From contig CAZQJX010000003.1 in NCBI GenBank assembly GCA_964592965.1, positions 1-44,341 of the forward strand: a DNA stretch of 44,341 nucleotides, given 5' to 3'. The position numbers were made by a program, and so were the translations under genes. This document shows positions 24,588 to 32,400 of this stretch, in pieces (position 1 is the first letter of the stretch; the number at the start of each line of letters is the position of its first letter). The stretch is from CAZKMM01 sp964592965. Its GTDB lineage: Bacteria > RBG-13-61-14 > DRUE01. The notes beneath the pieces are model-generated. The model was not told where the DNA came from. It did no database searches and saw only the letters and a list, made by a program, of their open reading frames with translations.

Positions 24588-25955
24588 TTGAATGGATTTT
24601 TTAACTGGCTACGGCGCAGAAGCGCTGGTGAGCTTCTTTTTTTAAGTTTCGGGACTTTGGTCCTTGTGGGAGCTATTTTGCTTTTCCTTCCCATCTCCAC
24701 CCATTCCAGAGAAATTAGTTTTATAGATGCTCTTTTTACTGCCACAAGCGCAACTTGTGTAACCGGCTTAATTGTAGTTGATACTGGAACTTATTTTACC
24801 CGCTTTGGTCAGGCGGTTATTTTGCTTTTAATTCAGCTGGGTGGATTTGGGATTATGTCTTTTGGAACATTTATTGTTTTTATGCTGGGTGGAAGGGCAA
24901 CGATGCGGGCGAGAGATGCGGTTTCGCAGAGTTTCTTGCCAATTCAAGGACTTTCCCTGCGAGAGATGCTGAAAAAATCGCTTATCTTTATGTTAGTGGT
25001 GGAGTTTTTAGGGGCATTGATTTTATATTTTGCATTTGGCAATGCTTATACTCCCGGAGAAAAGATCTGGCAGGCGGTTTTTCATTCAATAAGTGCTTTT
25101 TGCAATGCGGGATTTTCTCTTAATTCCGATAGTATGATTAAATTTGCTGATAGCGTTGTGGTAAATCTGACGATGATGGCTTTAATTATTCTTGGTGGAA
25201 TAGGTTTTGTTGTGGTTTTGGACATCTGGCTTAAATTCAACAAAAGCGAACGAAGGCACAGACTAAGTCTTCACACCAAAATGGTTCTTCTTCTAACCAT
25301 AATTTTGATTTTTTCAGGAGCGTTTTTACTTACTGCTTTTGAATGGAATGGAGGTTTTGCCCAGGCAGGTGTTAAGGGTAAGTTTTTGCGTGGATTTTTT
25401 CAGTCCATTACTGCTCGCACCGCAGGATTTAATACTGTTGAGATAAAAAGGCTGAGTGAAGCATCCATTTTTGTTCTTATATTTCTTATGTTTATCGGCG
25501 GAGCGCCTGGCTCGTGTGCTGGTGGGGTTAAGGTCACAAGTGCAGGGGTAATTTTGACCGTTGCTCTTAGTATTTTCTTTTTGCGCAAAAAACCAACTAT
25601 TTTCGGAAGAAGCCTGAGCAGAGAGACAGTTGATAGAGCTTTGCTTTTGTTGGTCACAGCCTTTTTGGTAATTAATATTTTTATCCTTCTTCTTTTAATA
25701 AGTGAAGGCGGACTCAGCTCCCATCTTTTGGTAAAGGGCAAGTTTTTAACCGTTCTTTTTGAAGCCATTTCTGCTTTTGGCACAGTGGGATTGAGCTTGG
25801 GGGTTACACCCCATTTAACCGCTATGGGCAAGATTTTAATTACTGCTTTAATGTTCATCGGCAGGCTAGGACCTTTGACTTTAATTTATCTTTTCCAAGC
25901 CCGCTCCGCTCCGGCTGCAATTGAGTTTCCAGAAGAAGAGGTTATGATTGGTTAG
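24588..25955 (+). CDS. trkH: TrkH/KtrB family potassium uptake membrane subunit
   Basis: The 455-residue membrane protein is the ion-translocating subunit of a Trk/Ktr potassium system. Four pore-loop signatures can be seen in order: SATCVTGL, SAFCNAGFS, TARTAGFN and SAFGTVGLS, each around the conserved filter glycine. About eight hydrophobic helices plus pore loops fit the family. The length (about 450) is nearer KtrB than the 480-residue E. coli TrkH. The only in-frame start that keeps the first helix is a TTG at 24588 with no ribosome-binding site; an ATG at 24592 is out of frame. TTGACA at 24546-24551 and TATTTT at 24574-24579 lie upstream with unusual 22-bp spacing. The regulatory subunit follows 9 bp downstream. 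Confidence 0.92.
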   Translation: MNGFFNWLRRRSAGELLFLSFGTLVLVGAILLFLPISTHSREISFIDALFTATSATCVTGLIVVDTGTYFTRFGQAVILLLIQLGGFGIMSFGTFIVFMLGGRATMRARDAVSQSFLPIQGLSLREMLKKSLIFMLVVEFLGALILYFAFGNAYTPGEKIWQAVFHSISAFCNAGFSLNSDSMIKFADSVVVNLTMMALIILGGIGFVVVLDIWLKFNKSERRHRLSLHTKMVLLLTIILIFSGAFLLTAFEWNGGFAQAGVKGKFLRGFFQSITARTAGFNTVEIKRLSEASIFVLIFLMFIGGAPGSCAGGVKVTSAGVILTVALSIFFLRKKPTIFGRSLSRETVDRALLLLVTAFLVINIFILLLLISEGGLSSHLLVKGKFLTVLFEAISAFGTVGLSLGVTPHLTAMGKILITALMFIGRLGPLTLIYLFQARSAPAAIEFPEEEVMIG

Positions 25956-25964
25956 GAGGAAAAA

Positions 25965-26624
25965 ATGGCACAGGTAGCAATATTGGGATTGAGCAATTTT
26001 GGATATTATCTAGCACTTAAGCTCACTCAGATGGGCTCAGAGGTGATGGTAATTGACCATAAAAAAGAGCTTATTGACCGCATTAAAAATGATGTTTCCA
26101 AAGCAATAATAGCTGATGCCACTGATAGAAGGGCTCTTGAAAAACTAGGATTGGAAAATATGGATGCGGTTGTGATTAGCTTGGGAGACAGACTGGAAAG
26201 CTCTATTCTCTGTGCTTTTTACCTTAAAGAAATGAAAGTTAAAAACATTGTTGCCAAAGCCTTAAGCGAAGACCACAAAAGAATTTTGGAAATGATTGGT
26301 GTTAATAAAGTGGTTTTTCCTGAAAAAGAATCAGGAGAAAGACTGGCAATGAGCATACACCGACCTGAAATCCTTGAGTATATCCCTATGGGCAGGGATA
26401 TGAGTATGATTGAAATGGAACCTTTTAAAGAAATGGTAGGAAAAACCATAAGAGAACTTGATTTCAGAAAAAGATATGGATGCCAAATCATTGCCATCCG
26501 ACCGAGAAAAGGAGAAAGGGAGCTGAAACTTCCTGACCCAGACCAAGTCATTGAAAAAGAAAATATCCTTATCATTATGGGTCAGACCAAAAGCATTGAG
26601 GAGCTGGAAAGGAGAAGAAAATAG
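25965..26624 (+). CDS. trkA: TrkA/KtrA family potassium uptake regulatory subunit
   Basis: The protein of 219 residues is a cytosolic RCK protein. An N-terminal RCK_N (Rossmann) domain contains ILGLSNFGYYLALKL and ends its second strand with the acidic VIDHKKE. A RCK_C domain follows at about 140-219 (KTIRELDFRKRYGCQIIAI). RCK rings bind nucleotides and gate the TrkH/KtrB pore. One copy of each domain makes it KtrA-like rather than the doubled E. coli TrkA. It has an excellent ribosome-binding site (TTAGGAGGAAAAA) and lies 9 bp behind the transporter gene, so the two form an operon. Confidence 0.93.
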   Translation: MAQVAILGLSNFGYYLALKLTQMGSEVMVIDHKKELIDRIKNDVSKAIIADATDRRALEKLGLENMDAVVISLGDRLESSILCAFYLKEMKVKNIVAKALSEDHKRILEMIGVNKVVFPEKESGERLAMSIHRPEILEYIPMGRDMSMIEMEPFKEMVGKTIRELDFRKRYGCQIIAIRPRKGERELKLPDPDQVIEKENILIIMGQTKSIEELERRRK

Positions 26625-26631
26625 CCCTTTA

Positions 26632-26650
26632 TTTGACAATTCTTGTCAAA
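26632..26650. repeat. Perfect inverted repeat TTTGACAA-TTC-TTGTCAAA
   Basis: An 8-bp perfect inverted repeat with a 3-bp centre begins 7 bp after the trkA stop and ends 14 bp before the -35 box of the pilin-like gene. A second, imperfect copy (TTGACAAAATTTGTAAA) overlaps that promoter. The spacing suggests an operator for the pilin-like gene. As a terminator it would be weak, with no GC-rich stem and no T run. Confidence 0.5.
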
Positions 26651-26664
26651 AATTCCCCGGTTTA

Positions 26665-26697
26665 TTGACAAAATTTGTAAATGTGTCTAATCATAAT
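26665..26697 (+). promoter_or_regulatory. Predicted promoter of the pilin-like gene
   Basis: TTGACA (26665-26670) is a perfect -35. Candidate -10 boxes are TAATCA after 17 bp or CATAAT after 21 bp. The leader would be about 85 nt and end in a very strong GAAGGAGGGAGGGAA ribosome-binding site, as expected for an abundant protein. Confidence 0.5.
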
Positions 26698-26786
26698 TGA
26701 AAAATATTCCTTTAAAATTTCTAAAAATCAGAAACAAAAAGGTAGGCATAAATATTGCTTCTTGACTCCTTGAAGGAGGGAGGGAA

Positions 26787-27260
26787 ATGACAAAGAACAG
26801 AGGTTTCACCCTGATTGAGATTATGATTGTGGTAGTTATCATCGGTATTCTCTCTGCTATTGCCATACCTAATTTTATGAAGTTTCGCTCCCGCGCTTGG
26901 CAGGCAGAGGCAAAGGCAAATCTGGCAGCGGTTCATAACTGTCAGCTAATTTATTTCAGCGATTTTGATACATTTGCTGGCGGGGAAGACGCGTTTGATA
27001 AAATAAAATTCGTGCCCATTGCAGGAAGAAATCGCTATACTTATATCCTTGACCAGAGTATTCTTCCCGGCGTGATTCAAATAGATAATCTGCCTGAAGG
27101 AATTCCTTCAACCAAAGAAGGATTTACCTGCATTGCGGTAAGCAATATTGACCAAGACCCTGCTCTGGACTACTGGGCAATTAATGATGACCGAGACCTT
27201 CGCAATGAAAAAGTTGATGCCGGCGGCTGGAAAGGAAATGGTAGTGATTTAATCCATTAA
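26787..27260 (+). CDS. Type IV pilin-like prepilin
   Basis: The 157-residue protein has a class III signal: the short basic leader MTKNRG, cleavage before Phe, then FTLIEIMIVVVIIGILSAIA with Glu at mature position 5. A small globular domain follows, rich in Asp, with only one cysteine pair candidate. Prepilin peptidase would cut after Gly6, and the mature protein would enter a type IV pilus or type II secretion pseudopilus. No assembly genes (ATPase, PilC, PilQ) are in the window, so its system cannot be decided. ComEC at 12683-15223 and the c-di-GMP genes at 30229-31488 would be compatible with pilus-based uptake or motility. Confidence 0.9.
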   Translation: MTKNRGFTLIEIMIVVVIIGILSAIAIPNFMKFRSRAWQAEAKANLAAVHNCQLIYFSDFDTFAGGEDAFDKIKFVPIAGRNRYTYILDQSILPGVIQIDNLPEGIPSTKEGFTCIAVSNIDQDPALDYWAINDDRDLRNEKVDAGGWKGNGSDLIH

Positions 27261-27292
27261 TTTTCTCTCTAATCTTCCGATTAAATCTTTTG

Positions 27293-27781
27293 ATGAGCGC
27301 TCAGAATGCCCCAACAGAAATTATTTCTTCACAGCCCATTATTATAGAACTCCACAAAGGAGCTTTTTATATTCGGCTAGAGGTAAAGGCGAGACTAGAA
27401 GGAAGGTATCTTTTAAAAAGCATAATCATTTCGCTGGATAAAGAGCATTTTGCTGGGCTTTTTGATTTTAAGGGTTGTGTTTATTTTTTGAATCAGATGG
27501 AAGAGCTTGGAGAAATGGAGCTTATTGATTACGACTCAGTTTTAGAAGAGGCATTTTTTCAGAGCACAGGCAAGCCTTTTTATCAACTAAAGATAAGCTC
27601 AGCTAAAATAGAGCTTAAGAAATTTACTCAAGATAAAAAAGGAAGATTAAAACAGCTTGCTTTTTCCTTTCCGCAAAATCAGCTTAAAAGGATAATCAAT
27701 CTTCTTGGAAAAGCCCTTATCTTTGGCAAACCTGAAGTTGAGATTATACCGATTAAAGAGCCGAAAAGAAAAAGCGCCTAA
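27293..27781 (+). CDS. Hypothetical protein downstream of the pilin-like gene
   Basis: I do not recognise this protein of 162 residues. It has no signal peptide or membrane segment. The middle is beta-rich (FYIRLEVKARLEGRYLLKSIIISL), followed by helices and a basic C-terminus ending in KEPKRKSA. The ATG at 27293 has no Shine-Dalgarno; TTAAAT lies 6 nt before it, so a leaderless transcript is possible. It could also be co-transcribed with the pilin-like gene 32 bp upstream. It ends five bases from the convergent exported protein gene. Coding is supported by the long undisturbed frame and composition like its neighbours. Confidence 0.62.
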   Translation: MSAQNAPTEIISSQPIIIELHKGAFYIRLEVKARLEGRYLLKSIIISLDKEHFAGLFDFKGCVYFLNQMEELGEMELIDYDSVLEEAFFQSTGKPFYQLKISSAKIELKKFTQDKKGRLKQLAFSFPQNQLKRIINLLGKALIFGKPEVEIIPIKEPKRKSA

Positions 27782-27786
27782 AGCCT

Positions 27787-28527
27787 TTATTCTTCTAACA
27801 AGGAATATAGCTCAATATTCAGCGCCTCTTTATAGTTTTCTTCAGGATTGATTTTAATCCAGCTGACTTTTAATTTGTAATCTATCTCGCGCTTCTCATC
27901 AATGGCAAAAAAAGCCTTGCCCTTCCAGAACATATTAATACTAGGCTGATTTTCAGCACCTGCTTGACATTTGGCTTCAATTAATATCTTGGCGCAGAAA
28001 TGTTTCTTATAGTTGAGGACCTTATCTAGGGTGTAGATGATTTTACAGCTCCCAGGAATTGACCTTCCAAAAAGCTCAAAATTAATTTTATAAGGATACT
28101 CCCAGCTTTTGCCCACAGGAATCGGGTGGTCAGGAAAGACCAAAAGGTTTAAATAGTAGCGATGTCCAGCTGGATACCTTAAAACCTTATCCACTCTTCC
28201 CCAGCGGTCAATTATTCTCTCCACCCTTTCTCCCGGGCAGGGAAGACCAAGCTGGCTTAAATCAAAGCTTGTGCCCTGATATCTTTCTCCCCATTCTTTC
28301 AAAAGATACCTATTTTCTTGCGCCTTGCTCAGATTCCATTTGTGGAGAAATTGAAGATGAATAGCTCGGCTCTCCCCCTTTTCTTCAATCTGCCCCAAAA
28401 GATAATGATGATAAACATAAACTTCTTTTGAAGGCGCATATTCCAATTGATATCTATTTTCTTTCTGAGCATATGCCAGCGGGCAAAAAACCCCGATCAG
28501 GGTAAAAAATATAAACGCCTTCTTCAT
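27787..28527 (-). CDS. Exported protein of unknown function, coupled to dapB
   Basis: The protein of 246 residues begins with a clear Sec signal peptide (MKKAFIFFTLIGVFCPLAYA, cleavage before QKENR). The mature part is beta-rich with aromatic and charged strands and is probably periplasmic. I do not recognise the family. The start is fixed by an ATGA overlap with the dapB stop; a longer in-frame start five codons upstream is unlikely. It is the last gene of the PilZ, diguanylate cyclase, dapA, dapB run. Its place beside diaminopimelate genes might hint at a cell-envelope role, but nothing in the sequence proves it. Confidence 0.75.
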   Translation of the reverse strand: MKKAFIFFTLIGVFCPLAYAQKENRYQLEYAPSKEVYVYHHYLLGQIEEKGESRAIHLQFLHKWNLSKAQENRYLLKEWGERYQGTSFDLSQLGLPCPGERVERIIDRWGRVDKVLRYPAGHRYYLNLLVFPDHPIPVGKSWEYPYKINFELFGRSIPGSCKIIYTLDKVLNYKKHFCAKILIEAKCQAGAENQPSINMFWKGKAFFAIDEKREIDYKLKVSWIKINPEENYKEALNIELYSLLEE

Positions 28528-29336
28528 CTGATTCCCAGACACTCCTGCATTGAGTAAAGTCCCTTGGGCTTGCCTTTAAGCCATTTTACTGCACGGAGAG
28601 CTCCTCTGGCAAAGGTCTGGCGAGATGATGCTTTATGAGTGAGCTCTATCCTTTCGCCTGTGGTGGCAAATAAAACCGTGTGTTCACCAACAATATCACC
28701 TGCTCTTATCGTTTGTATGCCGATTTGTTCTTTTGGTCTTTCTCCAATCGCTCCTTCTCGCTTATAGCAGGCAACTTTGTTCAGCTCCCAGCCACGCACC
28801 TCTGCCAGTATTTCTGCCAAGCGAAGAGCGGTTCCGCTAGGAGCATCTTTTTTTAAGCGATGATGCGCCTCTATTATCTCAAGGTCATAATCTCTGCCCA
28901 AAACCTCACAGGCTTTTCTTACCAGAGCAAAAAGAAGATTAACCCCAACACTCATATTGGGAGAATAAAGTATAGGAATTTTTTCCGCTAAAGATTTCAA
29001 CCGCTCTTTTTGGACTTCACTCAGCCCAGTTGTTCCAACCACAGCTCCTTTTCCTTTTTCAGCACATATCTCTAAATGTTCAATGGTAGGAGCAGGATAG
29101 GTGAAATCAATTAGAATCTCTGCCTGAGCAATGGCAGAGCTTGCATCATCAATAATTTTGACTCCAAGCTCACCCACGCCTGCTACCTGTCCTGCATCTG
29201 TTCCTATTTGGGGATGGTCTTTTCGCTCAAAAGCGCTGGCAAGCTCCACCTCAGGGTCTTCAAAAATAGCCTTGATTATTTCCTTTCCCATTCTACCGCA
29301 GGCACCTGCAACCGCTACTTTTACCCTCTCACTCAA
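28524..29336 (-). CDS. dapB: 4-hydroxy-tetrahydrodipicolinate reductase
   Basis: DapB of 270 residues makes tetrahydrodipicolinate with NAD(P)H, the second committed step of the diaminopimelate/lysine pathway. The nucleotide-binding motif VAVAGACGRMGKEI is at the N-terminus. The catalytic signature EAHHRLKKDAPSGTA carries the His pair and Lys of the family. The length is normal. The gene overlaps dapA by 8 bases and the downstream exported-protein gene by 4 bases, so the operon is translationally tight. Acting in the cytoplasm with DapA, it supplies meso-diaminopimelate precursors for peptidoglycan and lysine; the later dap genes are not in this window. Confidence 0.97.
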   Translation of the reverse strand: MSERVKVAVAGACGRMGKEIIKAIFEDPEVELASAFERKDHPQIGTDAGQVAGVGELGVKIIDDASSAIAQAEILIDFTYPAPTIEHLEICAEKGKGAVVGTTGLSEVQKERLKSLAEKIPILYSPNMSVGVNLLFALVRKACEVLGRDYDLEIIEAHHRLKKDAPSGTALRLAEILAEVRGWELNKVACYKREGAIGERPKEQIGIQTIRAGDIVGEHTVLFATTGERIELTHKASSRQTFARGALRAVKWLKGKPKGLYSMQECLGIR

Positions 29337-30204
29337 TTAACCCCACCTCCTTCATAGCTTGTTCAAGCTGGGGTCGGTATTTTTCGCTGAGAGGAGTCAG
29401 GGGCAGACGAATTTCATCGCTGATTAAGCCAAGCCGATGAACCGCCCATTTAATTGGAATGGGATTGGTCTCAACATAAAGGTGGCGGTTGAGAATATGA
29501 AGCTTATAATGAATTTCTCTTGCCCTCTCCACATCCCCTGCTTTCCAAGCATCCCATAACTCAGCAGTTAGTTTAGGTGCAACATTATTGACCACACAGA
29601 TTCCGCCATATCCACCAATGGAGAGAATAGGAAGAAGTAGGTGGTCATCTCCAGAAAACACCCGAATTCTTCCCTGACAGAGCATAATGGTCTCTGCTGT
29701 CTGGCGAAGATTACCAGCTGCATCCTTAAGACCAACGATGTTTTCTATCTCGCTCAATCTGGCAACTGTCTCAGGAAGCATATTAACCCCTGTTCGGCTA
29801 GGAACATTGTAAAGCACAATAGGTATATCTACTGCCTCTGCTACCTTTTTAAAATGCTGGTAAAGCCCTTCTTGAGTGGGTCGGTTATAATAAGGAGTGA
29901 TCAAAAGCGCTCCGTCTGCTCCTGCTTTTTTGGCAAACTCGGTAAGCTCTATTGCCTCTCTTGTGGAGTTGGAGCCTGTGCCGGCAATTACCGGCACCCT
30001 TTTATTTACCGCATCAATGACAATTTTTATTACTTCTTCGTGCTCCTCATAGCTTAAAGTAGCGCTTTCACCAGTGGTTCCGCAGGGAACAATAGCATCA
30101 GTTCCGTTTTCAATCTGGAATTCCACCAGCTTGCGAAGTGCCGGCTCATCAACCTTGCCATCACGAAAAGGCGTAATTAAAGCTACCATTGCCCCTTCAA
30201 ACAT
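29329..30204 (-). CDS. dapA: 4-hydroxy-tetrahydrodipicolinate synthase
   Basis: DapA of 291 residues condenses pyruvate with aspartate semialdehyde. The Schiff-base lysine is Lys160 in IVGLKDAAGNL. The catalytic triad tyrosine lies in VLYNVPSRTGVN together with the substrate-binding arginine, and the GTTGESATL motif carries the threonine pair. It is a TIM-barrel enzyme of normal length. A strong ribosome-binding site (AAAAGGAGGGG) precedes the ATG. It lies 24 bp downstream of the diguanylate cyclase and overlaps dapB by 8 bp, so it appears to share a transcript with c-di-GMP genes. No lysine riboswitch fits in the 24-bp gap. Confidence 0.97.
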   Translation of the reverse strand: MFEGAMVALITPFRDGKVDEPALRKLVEFQIENGTDAIVPCGTTGESATLSYEEHEEVIKIVIDAVNKRVPVIAGTGSNSTREAIELTEFAKKAGADGALLITPYYNRPTQEGLYQHFKKVAEAVDIPIVLYNVPSRTGVNMLPETVARLSEIENIVGLKDAAGNLRQTAETIMLCQGRIRVFSGDDHLLLPILSIGGYGGICVVNNVAPKLTAELWDAWKAGDVERAREIHYKLHILNRHLYVETNPIPIKWAVHRLGLISDEIRLPLTPLSEKYRPQLEQAMKEVGLIE

Positions 30205-30228
30205 TTGCCCCTCCTTTTATTGAAGTTT

Positions 30229-31146
30229 TTAATCAGCTACTTCCACTCGGTTTCTTCCATTTCTTTTTGCTTTATAAAGAGCATTATCTGCAAGACGAAT
30301 CAAATCGTCAACCGAGTGGATGGCGGGATGGGGATAGCAGGCAACACCAAGGCTGATTGTGACTTTAAGCTTTTTATCTCCTTCCACAAGAACAAAATCT
30401 TCCACGCGCTTGCGATACCTCTCTGCAACTACCAAAGCGCCCTGAAGGTCGGTTTCTGGCATAAAAAGCGCAAATTCTTCTCCACCATATCTGCCCACAA
30501 CATCATTTACCCTGAGGTTTTCCCGAAGAATCTGGGCAATTTCATAAAGGATTTTGTCGCCGAGCAGATGGCCATAGGTATCATTGAATTTTTTGAAGTG
30601 GTCAATATCTATCATAACAAAGGCGAACTTAGATTGATAGCGCTGGGCTCGCTGGAATTCCAGCTCAAGTAGCTCCATAAAATATCTGCGGTTGTAAAGC
30701 TTGGTAAGACCGTCTGTGTTAGAGAGCTCCTCAAGCCGACGATTAGTAGCTCTAAGCTCTTCTTGAAGAGCCTTAATCTTATAATGAACCTTAACACGAG
30801 CAATTAGCTCCCCTGGGTCAAATGGCTTGGTGATATAGTCGCTTGCTCCCTGCTCCAGACCCTTTACTTTAAGCTTGGCATCATCTGCACCGGTAAGCAT
30901 AATTACAGGAATATCATTAAACTCAGGACGAGCTCGCTTCATACTTAAAAATTTAAACCCGTCCATTCCAGGCATCATTACATCACAGAGGATTAAATCA
31001 ACATTTTTGTTTAGCAAAATTTTAAACCCCTCAATACCATCCGATGCTTCATAATACTGGTCAAAAATACCCGCCTGATTAAGCACCTGCTTAACCTCTT
31101 GCCTTACCTTGGGGTCATCATCTATGATTAAAACTGACCTCGGCAT
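30229..31146 (-). CDS. Response-regulator diguanylate cyclase (PleD-like, REC-GGDEF)
   Basis: The 305-residue protein has an N-terminal receiver domain (acidic pocket LIIDDD, phospho-acceptor Asp in LILCDVMMPG, Thr in MLTGAD, Lys in ITKPF). A helix links it to a GGDEF domain at about 135-305. The active site is GRYGGEEFAL, the GGEEF variant that is usually active. An RVND sequence exactly five residues upstream matches the RxxD inhibitory site, so product feedback is likely. It would make c-di-GMP when phosphorylated. The only PilZ protein with an intact binding motif in the window is encoded 12 bp upstream in the same operon, so signal producer and receptor are co-expressed. GCAGGAAG serves as ribosome-binding site. 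Confidence 0.96.
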   Translation of the reverse strand: MPRSVLIIDDDPKVRQEVKQVLNQAGIFDQYYEASDGIEGFKILLNKNVDLILCDVMMPGMDGFKFLSMKRARPEFNDIPVIMLTGADDAKLKVKGLEQGASDYITKPFDPGELIARVKVHYKIKALQEELRATNRRLEELSNTDGLTKLYNRRYFMELLELEFQRAQRYQSKFAFVMIDIDHFKKFNDTYGHLLGDKILYEIAQILRENLRVNDVVGRYGGEEFALFMPETDLQGALVVAERYRKRVEDFVLVEGDKKLKVTISLGVACYPHPAIHSVDDLIRLADNALYKAKRNGRNRVEVAD

Positions 31147-31158
31147 TCTTCCTGCTTT

Positions 31159-31488
31159 TTAAGACCCAAGCTTTTTGATTAAAGTTTCTAACTCCCTTCT
31201 ATAAGGAGAAGGAAGACAAATATATTCAACCCCAATTTGATACCCATACGGCTCTGAGCTTTTTATCCTTTTGCTCCAAACCACCTGAGCAGGAACCGCA
31301 AACATCTTTTTAACAGGCAATTTAAAAATAAGACTTAAATCTTCGCCAGGCTCAAACTCAACTGGAGAAAAAAGGCAAGCTCCTTGTAAAGAGAAATTTC
31401 TCGTTTTGGTCTCAAAAATCTGGAAATTTGTCAAACAGGCAACCTTTAAAGGATATTCTATCCTTTCATATCTTCTTAAATTTTTCAT
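31159..31488 (-). CDS. PilZ domain c-di-GMP receptor protein
   Basis: The 109-residue protein is a stand-alone PilZ domain. Both c-di-GMP contacts are present: the RxxxR motif in RRYER (residues 5-9) and the NxSxxG motif in NFSLQG. The barrel strands AQVVWSKRI and GYQIGVEYI follow. It would act as a receptor for c-di-GMP made by the next gene in the operon. The ATG has no Shine-Dalgarno and lies 7 nt behind a near-consensus promoter, so it appears to be translated from a leaderless mRNA. It is the first gene of a five-gene run reaching to 27787. Confidence 0.92.
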   Translation of the reverse strand: MKNLRRYERIEYPLKVACLTNFQIFETKTRNFSLQGACLFSPVEFEPGEDLSLIFKLPVKKMFAVPAQVVWSKRIKSSEPYGYQIGVEYICLPSPYRRELETLIKKLGS

Positions 31489-31495
31489 TTTCTAA

Positions 31496-31524
31496 ATTTT
31501 AATAATCAAACCGCTCAGCGTCAA
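31496..31524 (-). promoter_or_regulatory. Predicted promoter of the PilZ-DGC-dapAB operon (leaderless layout)
   Basis: On the minus strand TTGACG (31524-31519) and TAAAAT (31501-31496) are separated by exactly 17 bp. The PilZ ATG begins 7 nt after the -10 and no Shine-Dalgarno is present, so the predicted start site falls at or one base from the A of the ATG. Confidence 0.65.
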
Positions 31525-31562
31525 CATTTTACTTGCAAATTTTATCATTTTTAAGATTCAAT

Positions 31563-31592
31563 TTGAAGCTAAAAGGATTTTTCCTGCATAAT
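31563..31592 (+). promoter_or_regulatory. Predicted promoter of the DUF362 gene (leaderless layout)
   Basis: TTGAAG (31563-31568) and CATAAT (31587-31592) are 18 bp apart, and the ATG at 31600 follows after 7 nt. There is no Shine-Dalgarno. This promoter is divergent from the PilZ operon promoter, with both inside 111 bp. Confidence 0.55.
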
Positions 31593-31599
31593 AAAGAAG

Positions 31600-32400
31600 A
31601 TGAAGAGCAAAATTTATTTTTCGCATAAGAGCTCGCTTAAAGATTTTTTAGAAAAAATCCTTGAGATTTTTGAAAAAGACATTAAGGGAAGGGTGCTTTT
31701 AAAGCCGAATATCGTTTCCGCAGAGCCCTATCCAACCACAACTGACCCTGAGCTTTTCCAAACCCTGATTCAGCTCTTAAAAGATAAAGTTGAGCTTTGG
31801 GCAGGGGACGCCAGCGCTGCTGACCTTTTGCGACCGAGCCAGACTATCAAAAGCCACGAGCTGGCTAAAATAGCAGAAAAGGAAGGTATCAAATTTTTTG
31901 ACTTTTATAAAGAGAAAATGGAAAAAATGTCCACCTGCTTTGGAAACACTCTCCGAATAAGCCGAATTCCTCTTCAATGCGATTATATTATCTCTCTTGC
32001 TGTTCTTAAGTCGCATATAAATGTTCAGCTTACAGGTGCGCTTAAAAATCAGTTTGGATATCTTGACCGAAAGGAGCGCTTCAGGGTGCATTTTCAGCGT
32101 AGGGGTCTTTTGGAACAGGCAATTGTTGCGGTCAATCAGCTGGCTTCTTGCCAGCTTTTTATTGTTGATTTTCGCACCACCCTCATCAATGCCAATGAAG
32201 TAAGGCACGGTGGGAAGAAAGCCAAAGGAAAAGGAATTTTTGCAGGCACAGACCCGCTTGCTTTGGATTGGTTTGGATTTCATCTCCTTAAGGAGATGGA
32301 GCCCAAATTATACGGAAAAGCCCCTTATGAAATCGCCTATCTTTCACTGGCTGAGAAGATAGGCTTAGGAAGCACAGAATTTGAGGTAATTGAAATTTAG
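31600..32400 (+). CDS. DUF362 domain-containing protein
   Basis: This 266-residue protein matches the DUF362 family: GRVLLKPNIVSAEPYPTTTDP near the start, WAGDASAAD, then ISLAVLKSHINVQLTGALKN, and the C-terminal GIFAGTDPLALDWFG. The family is found mainly in anaerobes, often fused to ferredoxin domains. No ferredoxin cysteines are seen here, so it is the short form. Its biochemical role is not established. It overlaps the convergent 86-residue gene by four bases. A leaderless transcript is predicted from the spacing between promoter and ATG. Confidence 0.86.
   Translation: MKSKIYFSHKSSLKDFLEKILEIFEKDIKGRVLLKPNIVSAEPYPTTTDPELFQTLIQLLKDKVELWAGDASAADLLRPSQTIKSHELAKIAEKEGIKFFDFYKEKMEKMSTCFGNTLRISRIPLQCDYIISLAVLKSHINVQLTGALKNQFGYLDRKERFRVHFQRRGLLEQAIVAVNQLASCQLFIVDFRTTLINANEVRHGGKKAKGKGIFAGTDPLALDWFGFHLLKEMEPKLYGKAPYEIAYLSLAEKIGLGSTEFEVIEI

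Noticed and set aside
24158..24745. 195-codon minus-strand open frame
   Set aside because: It lies opposite the clearly coding macro-domain and trkH genes, has low-complexity Ser/Lys/Ala composition and no ribosome-binding site.
31777..32283. 168-codon minus-strand open frame
   Set aside because: It is antisense to the DUF362 gene and shows no recognisable domain or start signal.
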